From: Dromiciops gliroides
Lineage: Eukaryota > Chordata > Mammalia > Microbiotheria > Microbiotheriidae
Assembly (NCBI RefSeq): GCF_019393635.1
Contig: NC_057862.1
Coordinates: 481,744,669-481,808,668 of the forward strand
Reading direction: 5' to 3'
Length of the DNA stretch: 64,000 nt
Positions 32,597-46,519 of this stretch are shown here, piece after piece. Under the pieces are notes generated by a model that saw nothing but the letters and a program-made list of their open reading frames with translations, searched no databases and was not told the DNA's origin. The translations under genes were made by a program, and so were the position numbers. The first letter of the stretch is position 1, and each line of letters starts with the position of its first letter.

Positions 32597-35500
32597 AAAT
32601 CTTGGTAGAATACATAATGACTGGGTGATAAACCTGGCCAGCATTCTTCTTAGGCCAAGTATAAGTGGTAACCTATTTGGGATGATTTGAGGAACAAATG
32701 ATCTCCTTATTTAGGCTTTGAAAGTACATAAAATCCATTTGTAAATATAAATTTCTTTAGAGTTGATATTTCTCTTGATTAATCCTCCAACACATTGCAA
32801 ATGTCAAAAAAGTTAACATGTGATACTAGGTATTAGATTTTAGTACCATTGGGTTATTTAGTTTATCAGATTACTTTCAAAATGATGGTTATATTAGAGC
32901 TGAATGAACATGAGAAAAATTCAAAATAACAAAGAAATGATAATGGTGAGAAATAAATATTAAGCATTGATATTTGAGAAACATGAGTAGTTGATGTTCA
33001 GCATAATCCAGTAGAAAAGGTAGACCTTTACTGTCAATTTATTTATATCAGGAAATCTCACATGAAGAAACTCACTATAATAACTCACTTTAAGAACAGC
33101 ATTTTCTGTGCAATTTGTAACCTTATCAAGTCTCCTACAATGAGGAAAGATTCTGATTTGCCAGTTTGTTCATATGGGGGATTATAACCCAGATCTCCAT
33201 GCTTTCTATATTGGCTTTCTACCCAATATTCTGTGATACTGCTAATTGCAAAAGAAAAAAAAATTATAATTTCAGTTAGAAGATATATATATATAAACAT
33301 ATATACATATATATATATATATAAGTTCTGATTCAACTAGCTTTGTAACTTTTTAAATACTCTTGTTGATTCAGTAAGATTTAATTTCCTTATTTGTAAT
33401 AGGAATGAGAAAATTGTATTAGATTGACTATAACCTCCCTTCTAGCTCTACCATTCTATAATTCTATAAAAGCTAAAGCAATGATGCTTTCAAACCTCTC
33501 ATATTATCCCATTATAAGTTGTAATGCCTTGTTTTCTGTTACTTTTCACTTATACTTCTCTTTATACTCCTTTGTACAAATTCTGCAAAATTAAATATTA
33601 TATTTAAAAGAATGTTAGTTCATTGTTCTGCATTTTGCTGACTTTATTGATTACAATTCACCCATATCTTATCATAATGTGTGATTCTTAGTTACCTTTT
33701 ACCATAGATCCTTCACAGAGAAACCATTCAATGTGTTTCATCCATCCTCTAAATTTTATTTTATTTCATGTAATACTCCTTAAAATCCTGTTCTAATATC
33801 TCATTTTGCAGTCAAATTAATTCTGCATTGTTGCCGACTATACCATGAGATGATAAAATCTTGAGGATATTATCATGCTGGAATGACTTAGAATATAGTC
33901 TTACCAATTGACTAAATTTACTTTCTAATGACAACCTCACTGAAAAGTTCATCACCAGTGCCACTGTGTGATAAATCATGTGTCCATGACAACCTATGAA
34001 TGCTCTTTATTCCTCTGTGATCCTCATTGTCTTCTGCTGTTGTGGGAAATGATTTGTAGGGCAATTTATGGACTATAATCATTAAATAAGAATATGCATT
34101 CTACACTTCCTGGGGTCCATCCAATATGGGAAAAAAGAGGAAGCAGCTAAACTCTCCCAACACTCCCCACCAAGCAACTTTAGAATAATGCCTCAAATTG
34201 AATTCTGGATTAGCAGAGACAACAAAAGGTTAGCATAAGACATTGTTTTCCAGATAAGGACAATTCAGAATATTGGAAGGAGACATCTCCAATACTGGGA
34301 TGGGGATGGAGTGGGTCCTAATTGACAGTAACACAATCTGTAATGTAGGCCTTGGAAATGGCATTAGGCACCTGGAAACTGGTAAGAATAAGATTATAGG
34401 CTACTACTATGCTAGCACTGTATAGAAGTGAGCACTATTTGGCAATCTAATTAACTCTACCTACTTCTAGGTCACAGTTCCACAGCAGAGGCCCTACAGA
34501 GCATTATCACTTGTGGCCAAAACAGATACAGATCCCTTCCTAGATAAGGAACAGAATGCAGACTAGGAGAGCAAAAATAATGATAAAGTAAATAATAATA
34601 AAAAATAATACCCATTACCAGATTGTATCACCATGTGAGAGCACAAAACTTTAAAACCCCCAGAACTATCTCTGAAAAAAAAACAATGTGAAAGAGACTA
34701 AAACTCCCTTTGACAACTGGTGAGCAGGGTCAAACTTTATCATAAAGTTCAAAGTCAAGAAATAAGCTGGGGAAATGACTAAAAAAGAACCTGAGCTTGC
34801 AAAGCTGCTATGGTGATAGGGAACATCAAGAACAAACTCAGAAGACAAAACTCATATCAAAATGGCTAAAAGCAAAACCTTGAGGATATTGCAACTTGGA
34901 AAGAAGTACAACAAACATTCCTAAAAAAACCTATAAAATTGGAGATCTAAAGGATGACAAAATAAAGAATAAATATGATGAACAGTGAATCAAAATTGGA
35001 CCAGTATCATATGCCTCTAAATCTATAAAATATTTGTAACTCAATTTTCTTAAATAAGGTATGTGGAAGGAGAAAGAATGAGGACCAAAAGATTTGGCTA
35101 TAAGTGGGTACCAAAAACAAACAAATAAATAAAAGAGCACAACTAATTTTTTTTTAATTTAAGTAAAATCCATATCTATGGATATTCTATTATCATGGTA
35201 AATGAGAACATAACAAAAGGAAATTAATTTAAGTTATCGTAATGGTGTAAATTTAAACAAAGCATGAAGAATAGTTGTCTTCAAAAGATGGAAAAAAAAG
35301 TTGTCAGTAAACCATCAAAATATCACTAACACAATTTTGCCTGGTATGAGCTTAAAGCAAAAATAAGTGACTAGATAGGTAGATAATAGAGAGATAGAGA
35401 TATTGACAGATAGATGATAGACAAACAAATTAAGGAATGGATGAACAAATGAATTGACTTTGCCTAGATATTCATTTTAGTCAATGGATTCCATGAAACG

Positions 35501-37517
35501 AATAAACATATAGACATATATTTTGTCTGAAGGGTAAGAAAAGCAGTCAATCAGGTATAATCAGCATGGATATTATAGGTTTGTGGAGGAGGTTAAGACA
35601 AATGAAGGTTTTTAATATGACATTCTATGTTCTTTTTTTTTCCTTTCACTTCTCCCTTCATATCACATCCATAATAATAAGCTCAGAATATTGAGGTTCC
35701 AAGTGTCATTCTACTCTCTCCTACAATAGGAAGTGATCATAATGAAGCTATATTTTTCTGTTTTTCCCTGATGTGATATTAATTGCTAAATCAACAATTA
35801 GGATCAGGTGCTAACTTTAAGGCACCTTTTATTAAAGGATCAATAATATGTAATGAGATACAGCACAGGTTACAAGTAGTCAAGCCAATATTATTAAAAC
35901 AAGTCTTTCCCTCATGTTGCTAAATATATTCTTTAAGCATGCTACCACAACTCCAGGTGGCTCAAAGGGCAATGGAAATATATATTCTAGTAGAAAGAAG
36001 GTTGAACTATCACCCATTATGACTTCAAGAAAAAGAATAAAATACATATTATCAAATGTATTAATGTCTAGAATAAAATCTGTAATACTCGTGTTGCAAG
36101 ATTGATGATAACCAAAGATAGATAACCCAAGATTTGCATTAGTGAATGAAGTAAAACACTGAGAAAAAACTATAGCATGTTAGATATATTTTATGGAGAA
36201 TTTATAGGCAAATATGAATAATAATCTAATATAATGAGATAATAGTTAGTTATTATAGTTTGAACTGGTTGATGGATTACCCATTTGGAAGGGATTCTGG
36301 CTATGTTGCTTATTGAGAAGGATGATGGAGTAGAAAGGGGGACTATATTTGATATCAGAGCACATGGGATCCACTTTTGGCTCTATGACTTACTACTTTG
36401 TTGATACCAGGAATTTTGCTTAGCCTCTGCTCCTAATTTTTCTCCTTTAAAATGACCACTGAATTCAACTCAATGGCAATTAAACATTTTTCATTGAATT
36501 GATGTGTTAATTAGGAAGTAGCAAGGCAGAACTTGTTGATAGAACAAAATCAGAAACATAGCTGTGTGGGAAGATGCTTCCATTATTCTCAGTAGTAAAC
36601 AAATATAATCCAGGGAAATAAACTAAAAGAAGCTAAAATAGGGCAGATGACAGTATCTAGCATTTTGGGACATCAGAGAGTAAGATGAGGCAGAGTATGG
36701 TTTTAGTTAATTCTTATCCTGAGAAAGCTATGTGATCCTAAATATGTTCATATTCTATAATCTGAAAGTGAATGATGACTTTGATGCCATAGAAGCGATA
36801 AGGTAGCTCGCTGAGCACTGAAAGTGAATCCTACAGCTGAATAATACAGAACCAAGGATTCTTTGCTCACCTCATGATTTGATTGAATGCATGGATAGAG
36901 CAGAGTCAGAGAATGATTCATTTTTACGGAAAGGACACGTGAATCAGTCACCTTATATGTGTCAATGAAGGAACAACTGGGTATTAAAACTTGAGTCTCC
37001 TTTGTATATTTACAAATATGTGTTATAGAAATAGGTGTGTTGCACAGAAAGAGCCAAAATGCAATGATTCTTAAATTCTAAATATATACATTTCCATGTA
37101 TTTCTTGTCAAATTCATAACCTCCTTGAAGAGAACCATAGAATACTTGAGCTGGAAGGAACTTTAAAAATATCATCAAATCATTTGATTATTTTACATAA
37201 AACCGAGCCTTATGACATTTTTGGATTAGAAATTATATCTCCAATATTTAAAAAATCTACTTTATTAAGACATACATATATTATTCAGAGCCAAGGATAT
37301 TATTGTTTCCCTCATAAAGTTAAAAAAATAATTATTTCCTTTATATGATCCCAAACATGAAGTTATCCAACATGTATGGTTACAGCAGTACAAAGTATCC
37401 ATTGACTGAATAATCCATTTTCTTTTTGTTTCCTATGAAATGTAATTAGTATTAAATAACTTCCCACATTTACCTATCCATTTGAAGACACAAAGTTCTT
37501 TTAGTATATTAATTAAA
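32597..37517. other. Long non-coding, largely unique stretch
   Basis: About 4.9 kb with no supported gene. Seen inside: a TA microsatellite at 33283-33323, GATA-like words near 35375-35415, and a diverged MIR-like segment near 36310-36480. All open frames are short and unrecognisable. Confidence 0.45.
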
Positions 37518-37531
37518 TGGATGCAATTAAT

Positions 37532-40285
37532 TTATTTTTTCCCAATGCAACACATATTTATTTTATTTTTCCAGGTACATGTAATGGTAGTTTTCAACAT
37601 TCATTTTCATAAGATATAGAGTTCCAAATATTTCTGCCTCTCTCCCTTTTCTCCCTCCTCCACAAGACGGCAACCAATCTGATATTAGTTAAATATGTAC
37701 AATCACAAGTGCTCCTTTTATCAGTTCTTTCTATGGGAGTGGAGAGTATGCTTCATCATTAGTACCTTGGGATTGCCTTGGATAATTATATTGCTGAGAG
37801 TAGTTAAGTCATTCGAAATTGCTCATCAAAAAATACTGCTGGAACTATGCACAATGTCCTCCCAGTTCTGCTCACTTCACTATATACCAATTCATATGAG
37901 TCTTTTCAGGTTTTTCTGGGATCATCCTCCTTGTCATTTCCTATAGCAAAATGCCATTCACTACAATAATATACCACAGCTTCTTCAGTCATTCCTGAAC
38001 TGATGTAAATTCCCTTGATTCCCAATTCTTAGCCACCAGAAAGAGTTGCTATAAATATTTTTTGTACAATTTCCTCCCTTTTCTCTTTTTTACAATTACT
38101 ATTGTTAACTGTTTCCATCCATCCTATTCCCTTTCCCATTATATTTGCTCTATTATCTAACTTCTTTCACCTTATCCCTCTTCAAAAGGGATTTGCTTCT
38201 GTCTGTCCCCTCCCCCAATCTGCCCTCCCTTCTTTTGCCCCTCTCGCTTTATCCCCTTCCTCTCCTATTTTCCTTCAGGATTAGATAGGTTACTCCACAG
38301 AATTGAGTGTGTATGTTATTCCCTTCTTGAGAAAATTCTGATGAGATTGAGGTCTTTGAGCCAATTCTGATGAATGTTAGGCTCATTAATAGAACAGATT
38401 AAATAGATTACTCCACCTAATTGGGTATGTCTGTGTTAATCCCTCCATGAGCCAACTCTGAAGAGATTAAGGACTTTGAGCCTTTTCTGATGAGTATAAA
38501 GTTCATTTACTGCCCTGCTCCTCCCCCAGTTCATTCCTCTCACCCCAAAATTTTACCCTGTCATCATGGGGCAGCTAGGTGACACAATGGACAAAGCATT
38601 CACCCTGGATCCAGGAGGACCTCAGCAAAAACCTGGCCTCAGACACAAGACAGTCATCCACTGCACAACCCCTCATATGTCTCACAACTTCAATTTTTTA
38701 TGGTTCTCTAGGGCCTTGTATTTAAGAATCAAATTTTCCATTCAGTTCAGGTCTTTTCATCATGAATACCTGAAAATGCTCTTTTTCATTGTAGTCCCAT
38801 TATTTTCCTCTCTAAGATTGCACTCTGTTTTGCTGAAAATGTGATTCATGGTTGTAATCCTAATTCCTTTGCCCTCTGGAATATCATATTCCATGCTCTC
38901 TGGTCCTTTAATGTAGAAGGTGCTAGATCTTGTGCTATCCTGACTGGGGCTCCACAGTACTTGATTTTGTTCTTTTTGCCAGCTTGCAACATTTTCTCCT
39001 TGACCCTGGAATTTGACTATAATATTTCTGGGACTTTTCCCTTTGGGATCTCTTTCAGGAGGTGATCAGTAGATTCTTTCAATTTCTATTTTACCTTCTG
39101 CTTCCAGAATATCAGGTCAATTTTCCCTGACAATTACCTGGAAAATGATTTCTATGCTTTTTCCTTGATCATGGTTTTCAGATAGACCAATAATTTTCAA
39201 ATTATCTCTCCTGGATCTATATTCTAGGTCAGCAGTTTTTCTAGAAGATATTTCACATTGCCCTCTATTTTTTTATTCATTTGGATTTGCTTTATTGGGT
39301 CTTGGTTTCTCAAAAAGTCACTAGCTTCCATTTGTTCAATCCTAATTCTCAGGCAATTATTTTCATCAAAGAGCTTTTCCATTTGGCTTCTCAAGCTATT
39401 GACTTTTTTTCTCCTGTCTTTCCTGCATCACTCTCATTTCTCTTTCCATTTTTCCCCTTACCTCTCTAACTTTATCTTCAAAGTCTTTTTGAGCAACTCT
39501 ATGGCCTGAGACCAAAATTTATATTTTTTCTTGGAAGATTTAGATATAGGGGCCCTGATGTTGACATCTTCCTCTGAGGGTGAATCTTGATCTTCCTTGT
39601 CACTAAAGAAATTTTCTGTGGTCATCAACTTTCTATGTCTGCTCATCTTGCCTTTTTTGTACTTGATGTTTAGCTCCTTAAAGTGGGGCACTGTTCCTTC
39701 ACTGCACTATCCCAAGTTTCAGGAGGTCCTGGGTGGTAAGATTTAAGGAGGAGTAGGTTCTTCACTAGCCTGGACTGCTCCCTGGTCTGTAGGTGATCCC
39801 AGATCAACTTGCTAATAAACAAGCTTTGTGTGCTGTGGTTGTCAGCTCAAATGAGCCTGTGCCCCTCCTGCACCTGGGCTGCTGCTACTCAAGCCTACCT
39901 CCCAGCAGGAATGAAAAACTCAAGTTCTGCCTCAGTACCAGCAGAGTCCCCTGTAATCTCCCCCCTTCCAAGGGCTTAGCCCTCTCACCAGACTATGAGC
40001 TTAGTTCCAGATGACACTGGCACTGCAGCTGATTCAGAGTCTCTGGGGGGTCTCCTCCTCTGTTGAGGCCTTCCTGGGACTAGATCTGTGTCAGCCTGAC
40101 TGTGGGGTTGGCTTCCATTCCTGTCTCAGCACAGCAGCTCCCTCCTTCTGACCTTACAAGTTGTCCTCAGTTGGAAGATGATTTCAGCACATTCTTCTGT
40201 GGATTTTGCTGCTCCAAGAATTGTCCTATGGCATTATTTGGATATTTTTAGGAGCAATCATGTTGTGAGTTCAAGAGCTCACCTG
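37532..40285 (-). mobile_element. L1 insertion lacking most of ORF2 (HAL1-like), with target duplication
   Basis: Read on the minus strand: 5' UTR-like GC-richer part (about 40285-39690), broken ORF1 (about 39690-38690; start Met-Pro, later 'KMSRHRKLMTTENF'), an inserted SINE piece (38568-38700), inter-ORF text (about 38560-38090), then directly the last ~0.5 kb of ORF2 and the 3' UTR (38080-37545). The whole unit is bracketed by 'ggatgcaattaatt' at 37518-37531 and again from about 40286. It therefore inserted in this deleted form or lost ORF2 in place. Confidence 0.75.
38568..38700 (+). mobile_element. Partial marsupial SINE inside the L1
   Basis: Head 'ggggcagctaggtgacacaa' to 'cctggcctcagacac' is clear. 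The second half is diverged or missing. Confidence 0.65.
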
Positions 40286-40289
40286 GATG

Positions 40290-41035
40290 CAATTAATTAC
40301 TTTTAATTAAACTAATGTCCATATGTGAGCATTGTATTCTCAGAAAATTCAAAATAAAATTCAATGTTTATTTAATGCTGGGACAATTATTTCACTATAA
40401 TTCAATATCTGTAACTGTGTAAAATGTGAGTCACTATACAATTAAATGGTAATGAAAATGAAAAACAGCCTAGTCCTTGCCCTTGAGGCACTTACACTGT
40501 TATTGGTTAGGAATATGACATATAAATTTAAATATGATGAAAAGTTAAATAGGGAAATTAAGGAAAAATGAAAGATATAGAAAAGGTGCTATAAAATTTT
40601 TGAGGAGGAAAAGATCATTTTGCCTGGCTGGATGAGGGTAGACTTCATGAAGAAGGTAATAGTTGAACTGAACCATGAAGTAGAAATGAAACATTCAGAG
40701 ATGTGGAGGGAATATTTTCAAGGCTTCAAGAATAAACAAGCAAATGAAGACAGGAAAAGACTGGAAAACTGCCAGTAGATCAGCTTGGTTAAAGTAGAGT
40801 GCAAGAAGGAAAATAGTGAATTAAAGTAGGTTGGGACTATGTTATGAAAGCTATTAAGTTCTAGGCAAAGTGGTTCATTCTTTATCTTAATTGGGAACCA
40901 CTTGACAACTCCTCCCCACCACACACACACCAAGGGCAGAGTAATGACAGAGCTAGGCCAGTGAATTATCCAATACTCCAGGGCTCAAAGACTCTGTAAA
41001 TTCATTAGTTAACATTTTCTGAAAATATCTCCCTA
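40290..41035. other. Non-coding stretch
   Basis: A short L2/L3-like end near 40470-40510 ('ccttgcccttgaggcactta'). Otherwise nothing recognised. Confidence 0.4.
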
Positions 41036-41231
41036 TTTTTAAAATTTCTTTAATAAAAGAATGGCAATTTATTTTTCCCATTTACATATCAACACAATTT
41101 TTAGTATTCATTTTTACAAGATTTTGAGTTACATTTTTTCCCCTCTCTCCTCCCCTCTTCCTAAAATAATAGGCAATTTGATGTAGGTTATACATGTGCT
41201 ATCATGTAAAATATATATATATATATATATA
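41036..41231 (-). mobile_element. Older L1, 3'-end part
   Basis: Inverted L1 3' UTR text. Its continuation reappears at 44660 after a SINE and a younger L1, giving a nested order. Confidence 0.6.
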
Positions 41232-41237
41232 TTTGTG

Positions 41238-41352
41238 TGTTAGGCAATTGGGGTTAAGTGACTTGCGCAGGGTCACACAGCCAGTAAGTGTTAAGTGTCT
41301 GAGGCCGGATTTGAACTCAGGTACTCCTGACTCCAGGGCTTGTGCACTCACA
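41238..41352 (-). mobile_element. Partial marsupial SINE
   Basis: Inverted: 'aattggggttaagtgacttg' to 'actcctgactccagggc'. The head is missing where the young L1 inserted. Confidence 0.8.
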
Positions 41353-41909
41353 GTTCTTTTTCTTTTTTTTTTCCCAAGTTAAAATGATTTATTTTTTTCT
41401 CTTTTTTTTTCTTGTCTTTTTTTTTTCTTGTCTTTTTTTTTTCTTTACATATAAGGTATTTTATTTTTTCCGTTACATGTAAAGATAGTTCTCAACTTTT
41501 GTTTATACAAGCTTTACAATTTCAGATTTTTCTCCCTTCCTCCCCTCCCTCCCCCCTCCCCTAGACAGCAGGTAATCTGATATAGGTTATATCTATATAT
41601 CTATATATCATAGACATATACATATAGATAGATAGATAGATACACACATATATATACACATAATAACATTAATCCTATGTCTGCATTAATCCTGTTACAA
41701 GAGAAAAAATCAGATCAGTGATGCAAAACCTCAAAATAGAAAAAAAAAAAAAACAACAGCACCCAAAACAAAAGAAACAGTATGGTTCAATCAGGATCTA
41801 TACTCCACAGTTCTTTTTTTTTTTTTTTCTTGGATTTGGAGATCCTCTTCTATCATGAGTTCCCTGGAACTCTTCTGTACCATTGCATTGGTGAGAAGAA
41901 TATAGTCCA

Positions 41910-43001
41910 TCACAGTAGGTCAACACTCAATGTTGATGATACTATGTACAATGTTCTTCTGGTTCTGCTCATCTCACTCATCATCAGCTCACGTAAGACC
42001 CTCCAGGTTTCTCTGAACTCCTCCTGCTCATCATTTCTTACAGCACAATAGTATTCCATTGTATTCATATACCACAACTTATCCAGCCATTCCCCAATTG
42101 ATGGGCACCCCCTCAACTTTCAATTCCTTGCTACCACGTAAAGAGCAGCTATAAATATTTTTGTACATGTGGGTCCCTTTCCCCCTTCCATGATTTCTTT
42201 GGGAAAAAGATCTAAAAGTGGAATTGCTGGGTCAAAGGGTATGCAAAGCTTTATCGCCCTTTGGGCATAATTCCAAATTGCTCTCCAGAATGCTTGGATC
42301 AGCTCACAGCTCCACCAACAATGCATTAGTGTTCCAATTTTCCCACAGCTTCTCCAACATTTATGATCTTCCTTTTTTGTCATTTAGCCAATCTGATAGG
42401 TGTCACGTGGTACCTCAGAGTTGTTTTAATTTGCATCTCTCTAATCATTAGAGATTTAGAGCATTTTTTTCATATGGGAATAGATAGCTTTGGTTTCTTC
42501 ATCAGAAAACTGCCTGTTCATATCCTTTGACCATTTCTCAATTGGGGAATGACTTGGATTTTTATAAATTTGATTTAATTCCCTATATATTTTAGAGATG
42601 AGGCCTTTATCAGAAGTACTGGCCTCAAAATTGTTTCCCAGCTTTCTGCCTCCCTTCTAATTTTGGATGCATTGCTTCTGTTTGTACAAAAATTTTTTTA
42701 ATTAATATAATCAAAATCATCCATTTTGAATTTATAATATACTCTATCTCTTGTTGGTCAAAAACTGTTTTCCTTTCCAAAGATCTGATAGGAACACTAT
42801 TCCTTTCTTTCCTAATTTACCTATGGTATCACCTCTTATGTCTAAATCGTGTATCCAGTTTGAACTTATTTTAGTATAAGGTGTAAGATGTTGGTCTATG
42901 CCTAATTTCTGCCATACTATCTTCCAGTTTTCCCAGCAGTTTTTGTCAAATACTGAGTTCCTATCCCAGAAGCTGGAGTCTTTGGGTTTATCAAACACCA
43001 C
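41910..43001 (-). pseudogene. L1 ORF2 C-terminal remnant
   Basis: Several open pieces (42744-43001, 42120-42383, 41910-42116) correspond to blocks at 19.4-20.5 kb of the plus-strand L1: 'VFDKPKDSSFWDRNSVF', the Cys-rich 'CWRSCGKIGTLMHCWWSC', and 'EYYCAVRNDEQEEFRETW'. Endonuclease and RT catalytic parts are missing upstream. Confidence 0.85.
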
Positions 43002-43034
43002 ATTACTAGTGTCATTTACTACTGCATTTCCTTT

Positions 43035-44064
43035 TTAAACTTCTCTTGAGTCTTGTATGTTGAGATCAAATTTTCTATTCAGTTCTGGTCTTTTCACCAG
43101 GAAAGATTGATAGTCCCCAATGTCATTAAATGTCCATCTTTTCCCCTGAAAGAAAATGCACATTTTTGCTGGGTAATAGATTCTCGGCTGCAATCCAAGC
43201 TCCTTTGCCTTCCAGAATATCATATTCCAAGCCTTGCTGTCCTTTAATGTTGAAGCTGCCAGGTCCTGAGCAATCCTGACTGTGGCTCCATGATATTTAA
43301 ATTGCTTCTTTCTGGCTGCTTGGAGTATTTTCTCCTTCACCTGATATTCTGGAATTTGGCTACAATATTCCTTGGAGTTTTCCTTTTGGGGTCTCTTCAG
43401 GAGGTGATTGGTGCATTCTTTCAATGATGATTTTATCCTCTGATTCTATGATATCAGGGCAGTTCTCCTTAATAATTTCCTGGAATATGGTGTCTAGATT
43501 CTTTTTCTGGTCATGGCTTTCAGGCAGTCCAATGATTCTCAAATTGTCTCTGTTCGATCTGTTTTCCAGATCAGTTGTCTTTCCAATGAGGTATTTCACA
43601 TTTTCTTCTATTTTTCATTTTTTTTATTCTGCTTGACTGATTCCTGGTGTCTCATGGATTCCTTATCTTCCAACTGTCCCACTTTAATTTTTAAGGCATT
43701 GTTTTCTTCAGTGAGATTATGCACCTTTTTTTTCCATTTGGTCAAGTGAATTTTTTAAGGCTTTGTTTTCTTCAGTGAAATTATGTGCTTCCTTTTCCAA
43801 GCTGCTGATTCTTTTTTCATAGTTTTCTTGTTTTGCTTTCATTTATCTCCCCATTTTTTCTTCTACCTCTCTCAATTGATTTTTAAAATCCTTTTTGAGC
43901 TCTTCCAGGAAGGCTTTTTGTTCTTGAGGCCAATTCACCTTCCCTTGTGAGGCTTCACATGTAGGCAATTTGAGGGTATTGTTCTCATCTGAATTTGTGT
44001 TTGCCTCTTCCCTGTTGATATAGAAGTTCTCAATGGAGAGGACTCTTTTTTGCTTCTTACTCAT
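43035..44064 (-). pseudogene. L1 ORF1 (RNA-binding chaperone), frameshifted
   Basis: Begins with Met-Ser-Lys-Lys-Gln-Lys-Arg at 44064 and is interrupted by a stop near 43843 and by frame changes. Later pieces include 'NLRIIGLPESHDQKKNLDTI' in the RRM-like part (43360-43599) and the C-terminal domain ('QAARKKQFKYHGATVRIAQD', 43035-43424). The middle is Lys/Glu-rich, as in the trimeric coiled coil of L1 ORF1p. The protein would coat L1 RNA. This copy cannot make it whole. Confidence 0.82.
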
Positions 44065-44659
44065 TATTGCAGCTTATTTATTTATTTTTTAAGTTGAGGT
44101 CTGCTCTGGGGGCACCAGGGTCCCTGTTTTGGGCTTCTTGTGCAGGAGTATGGGTGCTGTGTGACCGGGTTTTTACTCTGAGGCCTTTATGGTGTGTGGA
44201 GATCCCACCGCCCTGTACTTTCTGTCTGATTGCGCTCGGCCAGCCAGGCGCCGGACCCCGGCGTCTGGTCCTGCCCAACCTGTTCGTGGCCCTCTCGGCC
44301 GGTGCAGGTAGTTTTTTCCACTGTCCTTCTTGGCCACCAGATTTTTGAACCAGGTTCCAGGGGCCTCAGTTGTTCGGCTGTGGCCCGCAGCTCCTGCTGA
44401 CTTGCCCCGACCCCCTCGGCGCTGGGTTTCTGCCCTGCACTGGGCCTCCCTTTTGCCTGAGTCAGACCGACCTTTTCCTGAAGTCTTCTAAATTATCTCT
44501 GATTGGAGGACTGTGTCTCTCTGTCTCTTTGCCAGTTCTGTAGTTTCAGAATCCGTCCAGAGGCCTGATTTAATGTTTGTTTTGAGGGAACAGAAGGAGA
44601 GCTCAGGCAGCTTGCTGCTTCCTCTCCGCCATCTTAGCTCCGCCCCCACTCACAGTTCT

Positions 44660-46490
44660 TAAAGAAGAAAAAGCTCAAGAGATAAAAAAAATAAATAAAT
44701 GAAAAAAAAAAGTATGCCTTGATCTGCATTCAGAATCCATCAGTTATTTACCTGGACATACGTAACATTTTCCTTCATGAATTCTTTGTAACTTGTCTTG
44801 GATATTTGTGTTGCTGATAAGATCTGAGTCATTCATAGTTGACCATGACACAATGTTGCTGATACTCTGTGTTCTCCTGGTTCTGCTTACTTCACTTACT
44901 TCACATCAGTTCATATAAGTCTTTCAAGGTTTTTCTGAAATCTGCCTGCTCATTATTTCTTATAGCTCAATAGTATTCCATTATATTCATATACCACAGC
45001 TTGTTCAGTCATTCCCCAATAAATGGATATACCCTCAAATTCTAATGGTTTGCTAGTATGAAAAGGCCTGGTACAATATTTTTGCACATGCAATCCCTTT
45101 TTAATGATATCTCTAAAATATGGAGTTCTTATTGCTAGATTAAATGGTATGCACAGATTTATAGCCTCTTAGGCACGGTTACAAATTGCTCTCCTTCATG
45201 GTTGGGTGAGTTAACAATTCCAGTAACACTGCATTAGTGTCCCAATCTTCCTACATACTTTCCAACATTTATCATTATATATTTTTTTGTTTTGGTCATA
45301 TTAGCCAATCTGATAGAAGTATAATGGTACTTGAGTTGTTTTAGTTTGCGTTTCTCTAATAAAAATTATTTAGAGCACTTCTTCATATGTCTGTAGATAA
45401 CTTTGACTTCTTTATCTGAAAATGGCCTGTTCATATCATTTGACCTTTGGAAAATGGCTTGTATTCATAAAATTTAACTCAGTTTTCCATGCATTAGAGA
45501 AATGAGGCCTTTATCAAAGACAGTTGGTGTAAATATTGTTTTCTAGCTTTCTGTTTTCCCTATGATCTCAGTTGCATTGATTTTGTTTGTATAAAAGCTT
45601 TTTAATTTAATATAATCAAAATTATCTATTTTACTTTTTTGTAATGCTTTCTATCTCTTGTTTGGTCATGAATGTATAACTACCTTTTAGTTCTTCATTA
45701 ATAATCTGGATGCTATACCACTTGGCGCATATATATTTAATATAGATATTGTTTTATCATCTATGGTACCTTTAGCAAGAAGTGGCTTCCTGCCTTATTT
45801 CTTTAAATTAGATCTATTTTTGTTTTTACTTTGTCTGAGATCAGAAATCTTACCTCTGTTTTTTTTTTGTTTTGTATCATCACCTGAAGCTTAATAGATT
45901 CTGTTCCAGCCCCTTACTTTTATTCTATGTGTGTCTGTTTCAAATTCAAAATCAAATAATAGATTCTGTTCCAGCCCCTTACTTTTATTCTATGTGTGTC
46001 ATATAAACAAGATATTGTAGGATTCTAGGTTTTGATCCACTCTGCTGTCTGTTTCTGTTTTATGGGAGAGTTCATCCCATTCCCATTCACACTTAAGATT
46101 ACCAACCGTGTAATTCCCTCCACCCTATTTTTCCTCTCTCTCCTTTCATTTTCCTTCCTCAACAGTGTTTTTTTTTTTCTGTAAATGTTTTGTTCAATTT
46201 TGTATTCTCCTTATGAAAGTTTGAAATCCTCCTATTTCATTGAATGTTTCCCAAAATTTCTGTGATATTTTAAATATTCCTGGTGACTAATCTACTGATG
46301 ACGTGTATATTTGAATATATTAAGTTTATTCTTCTAATAATTAACATAGACTCTCTCACTAGAATAAAAGTCTGTCTAGGATGGGACTATTTGTCTTCAA
46401 AAATGCATATTAGAGATATCTTCTATTCAGTGGTTGCAGTCTAACTTTTAAAGACCATTACTTGACCCAGAAGTGTTTCAAGATTTTGCT
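44660..46490 (-). mobile_element. Older L1, ORF2 region (continuation)
   Basis: Inverted and diverged L1 ORF2 3' half, for example 'cattatattcatataccaca' and 'tttgtataaaagctttttaa'. Continues the 3' end at 41036-41231. It contains a local tandem duplication at 45893-46000. Confidence 0.7.
45893..46000. repeat. 43-bp direct duplication
   Basis: 'aatagattctgttccagccc' and the following 23 bases occur at 45893-45935 and again from about 45957, separated by about 21 bp. The two copies look identical. Confidence 0.85.
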
Positions 46491-46519
46491 CACTCCATAT
46501 ACTGTACTGTGATATTTTG

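Larger units (their letters stand above)
41359..44646 (-). mobile_element. L1 insertion with ORF1 but internally deleted ORF2, with target duplication
   Basis: Minus-strand element with full 5' UTR (44646-44065; starts with the complement of 'cgccatcttagctccgcccc'), ORF1 region 44064-43035, a direct jump to the ORF2 C-terminal region (about 43030-41905), a 3' UTR and a T-rich (poly-A complement) end at 41370-41450. ORF2 endonuclease and RT are absent. The bracketing repeat 'actcacagttctt' occurs at about 41346-41358 and from about 44647. This is one insertion nested in an older L1. Confidence 0.85.
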
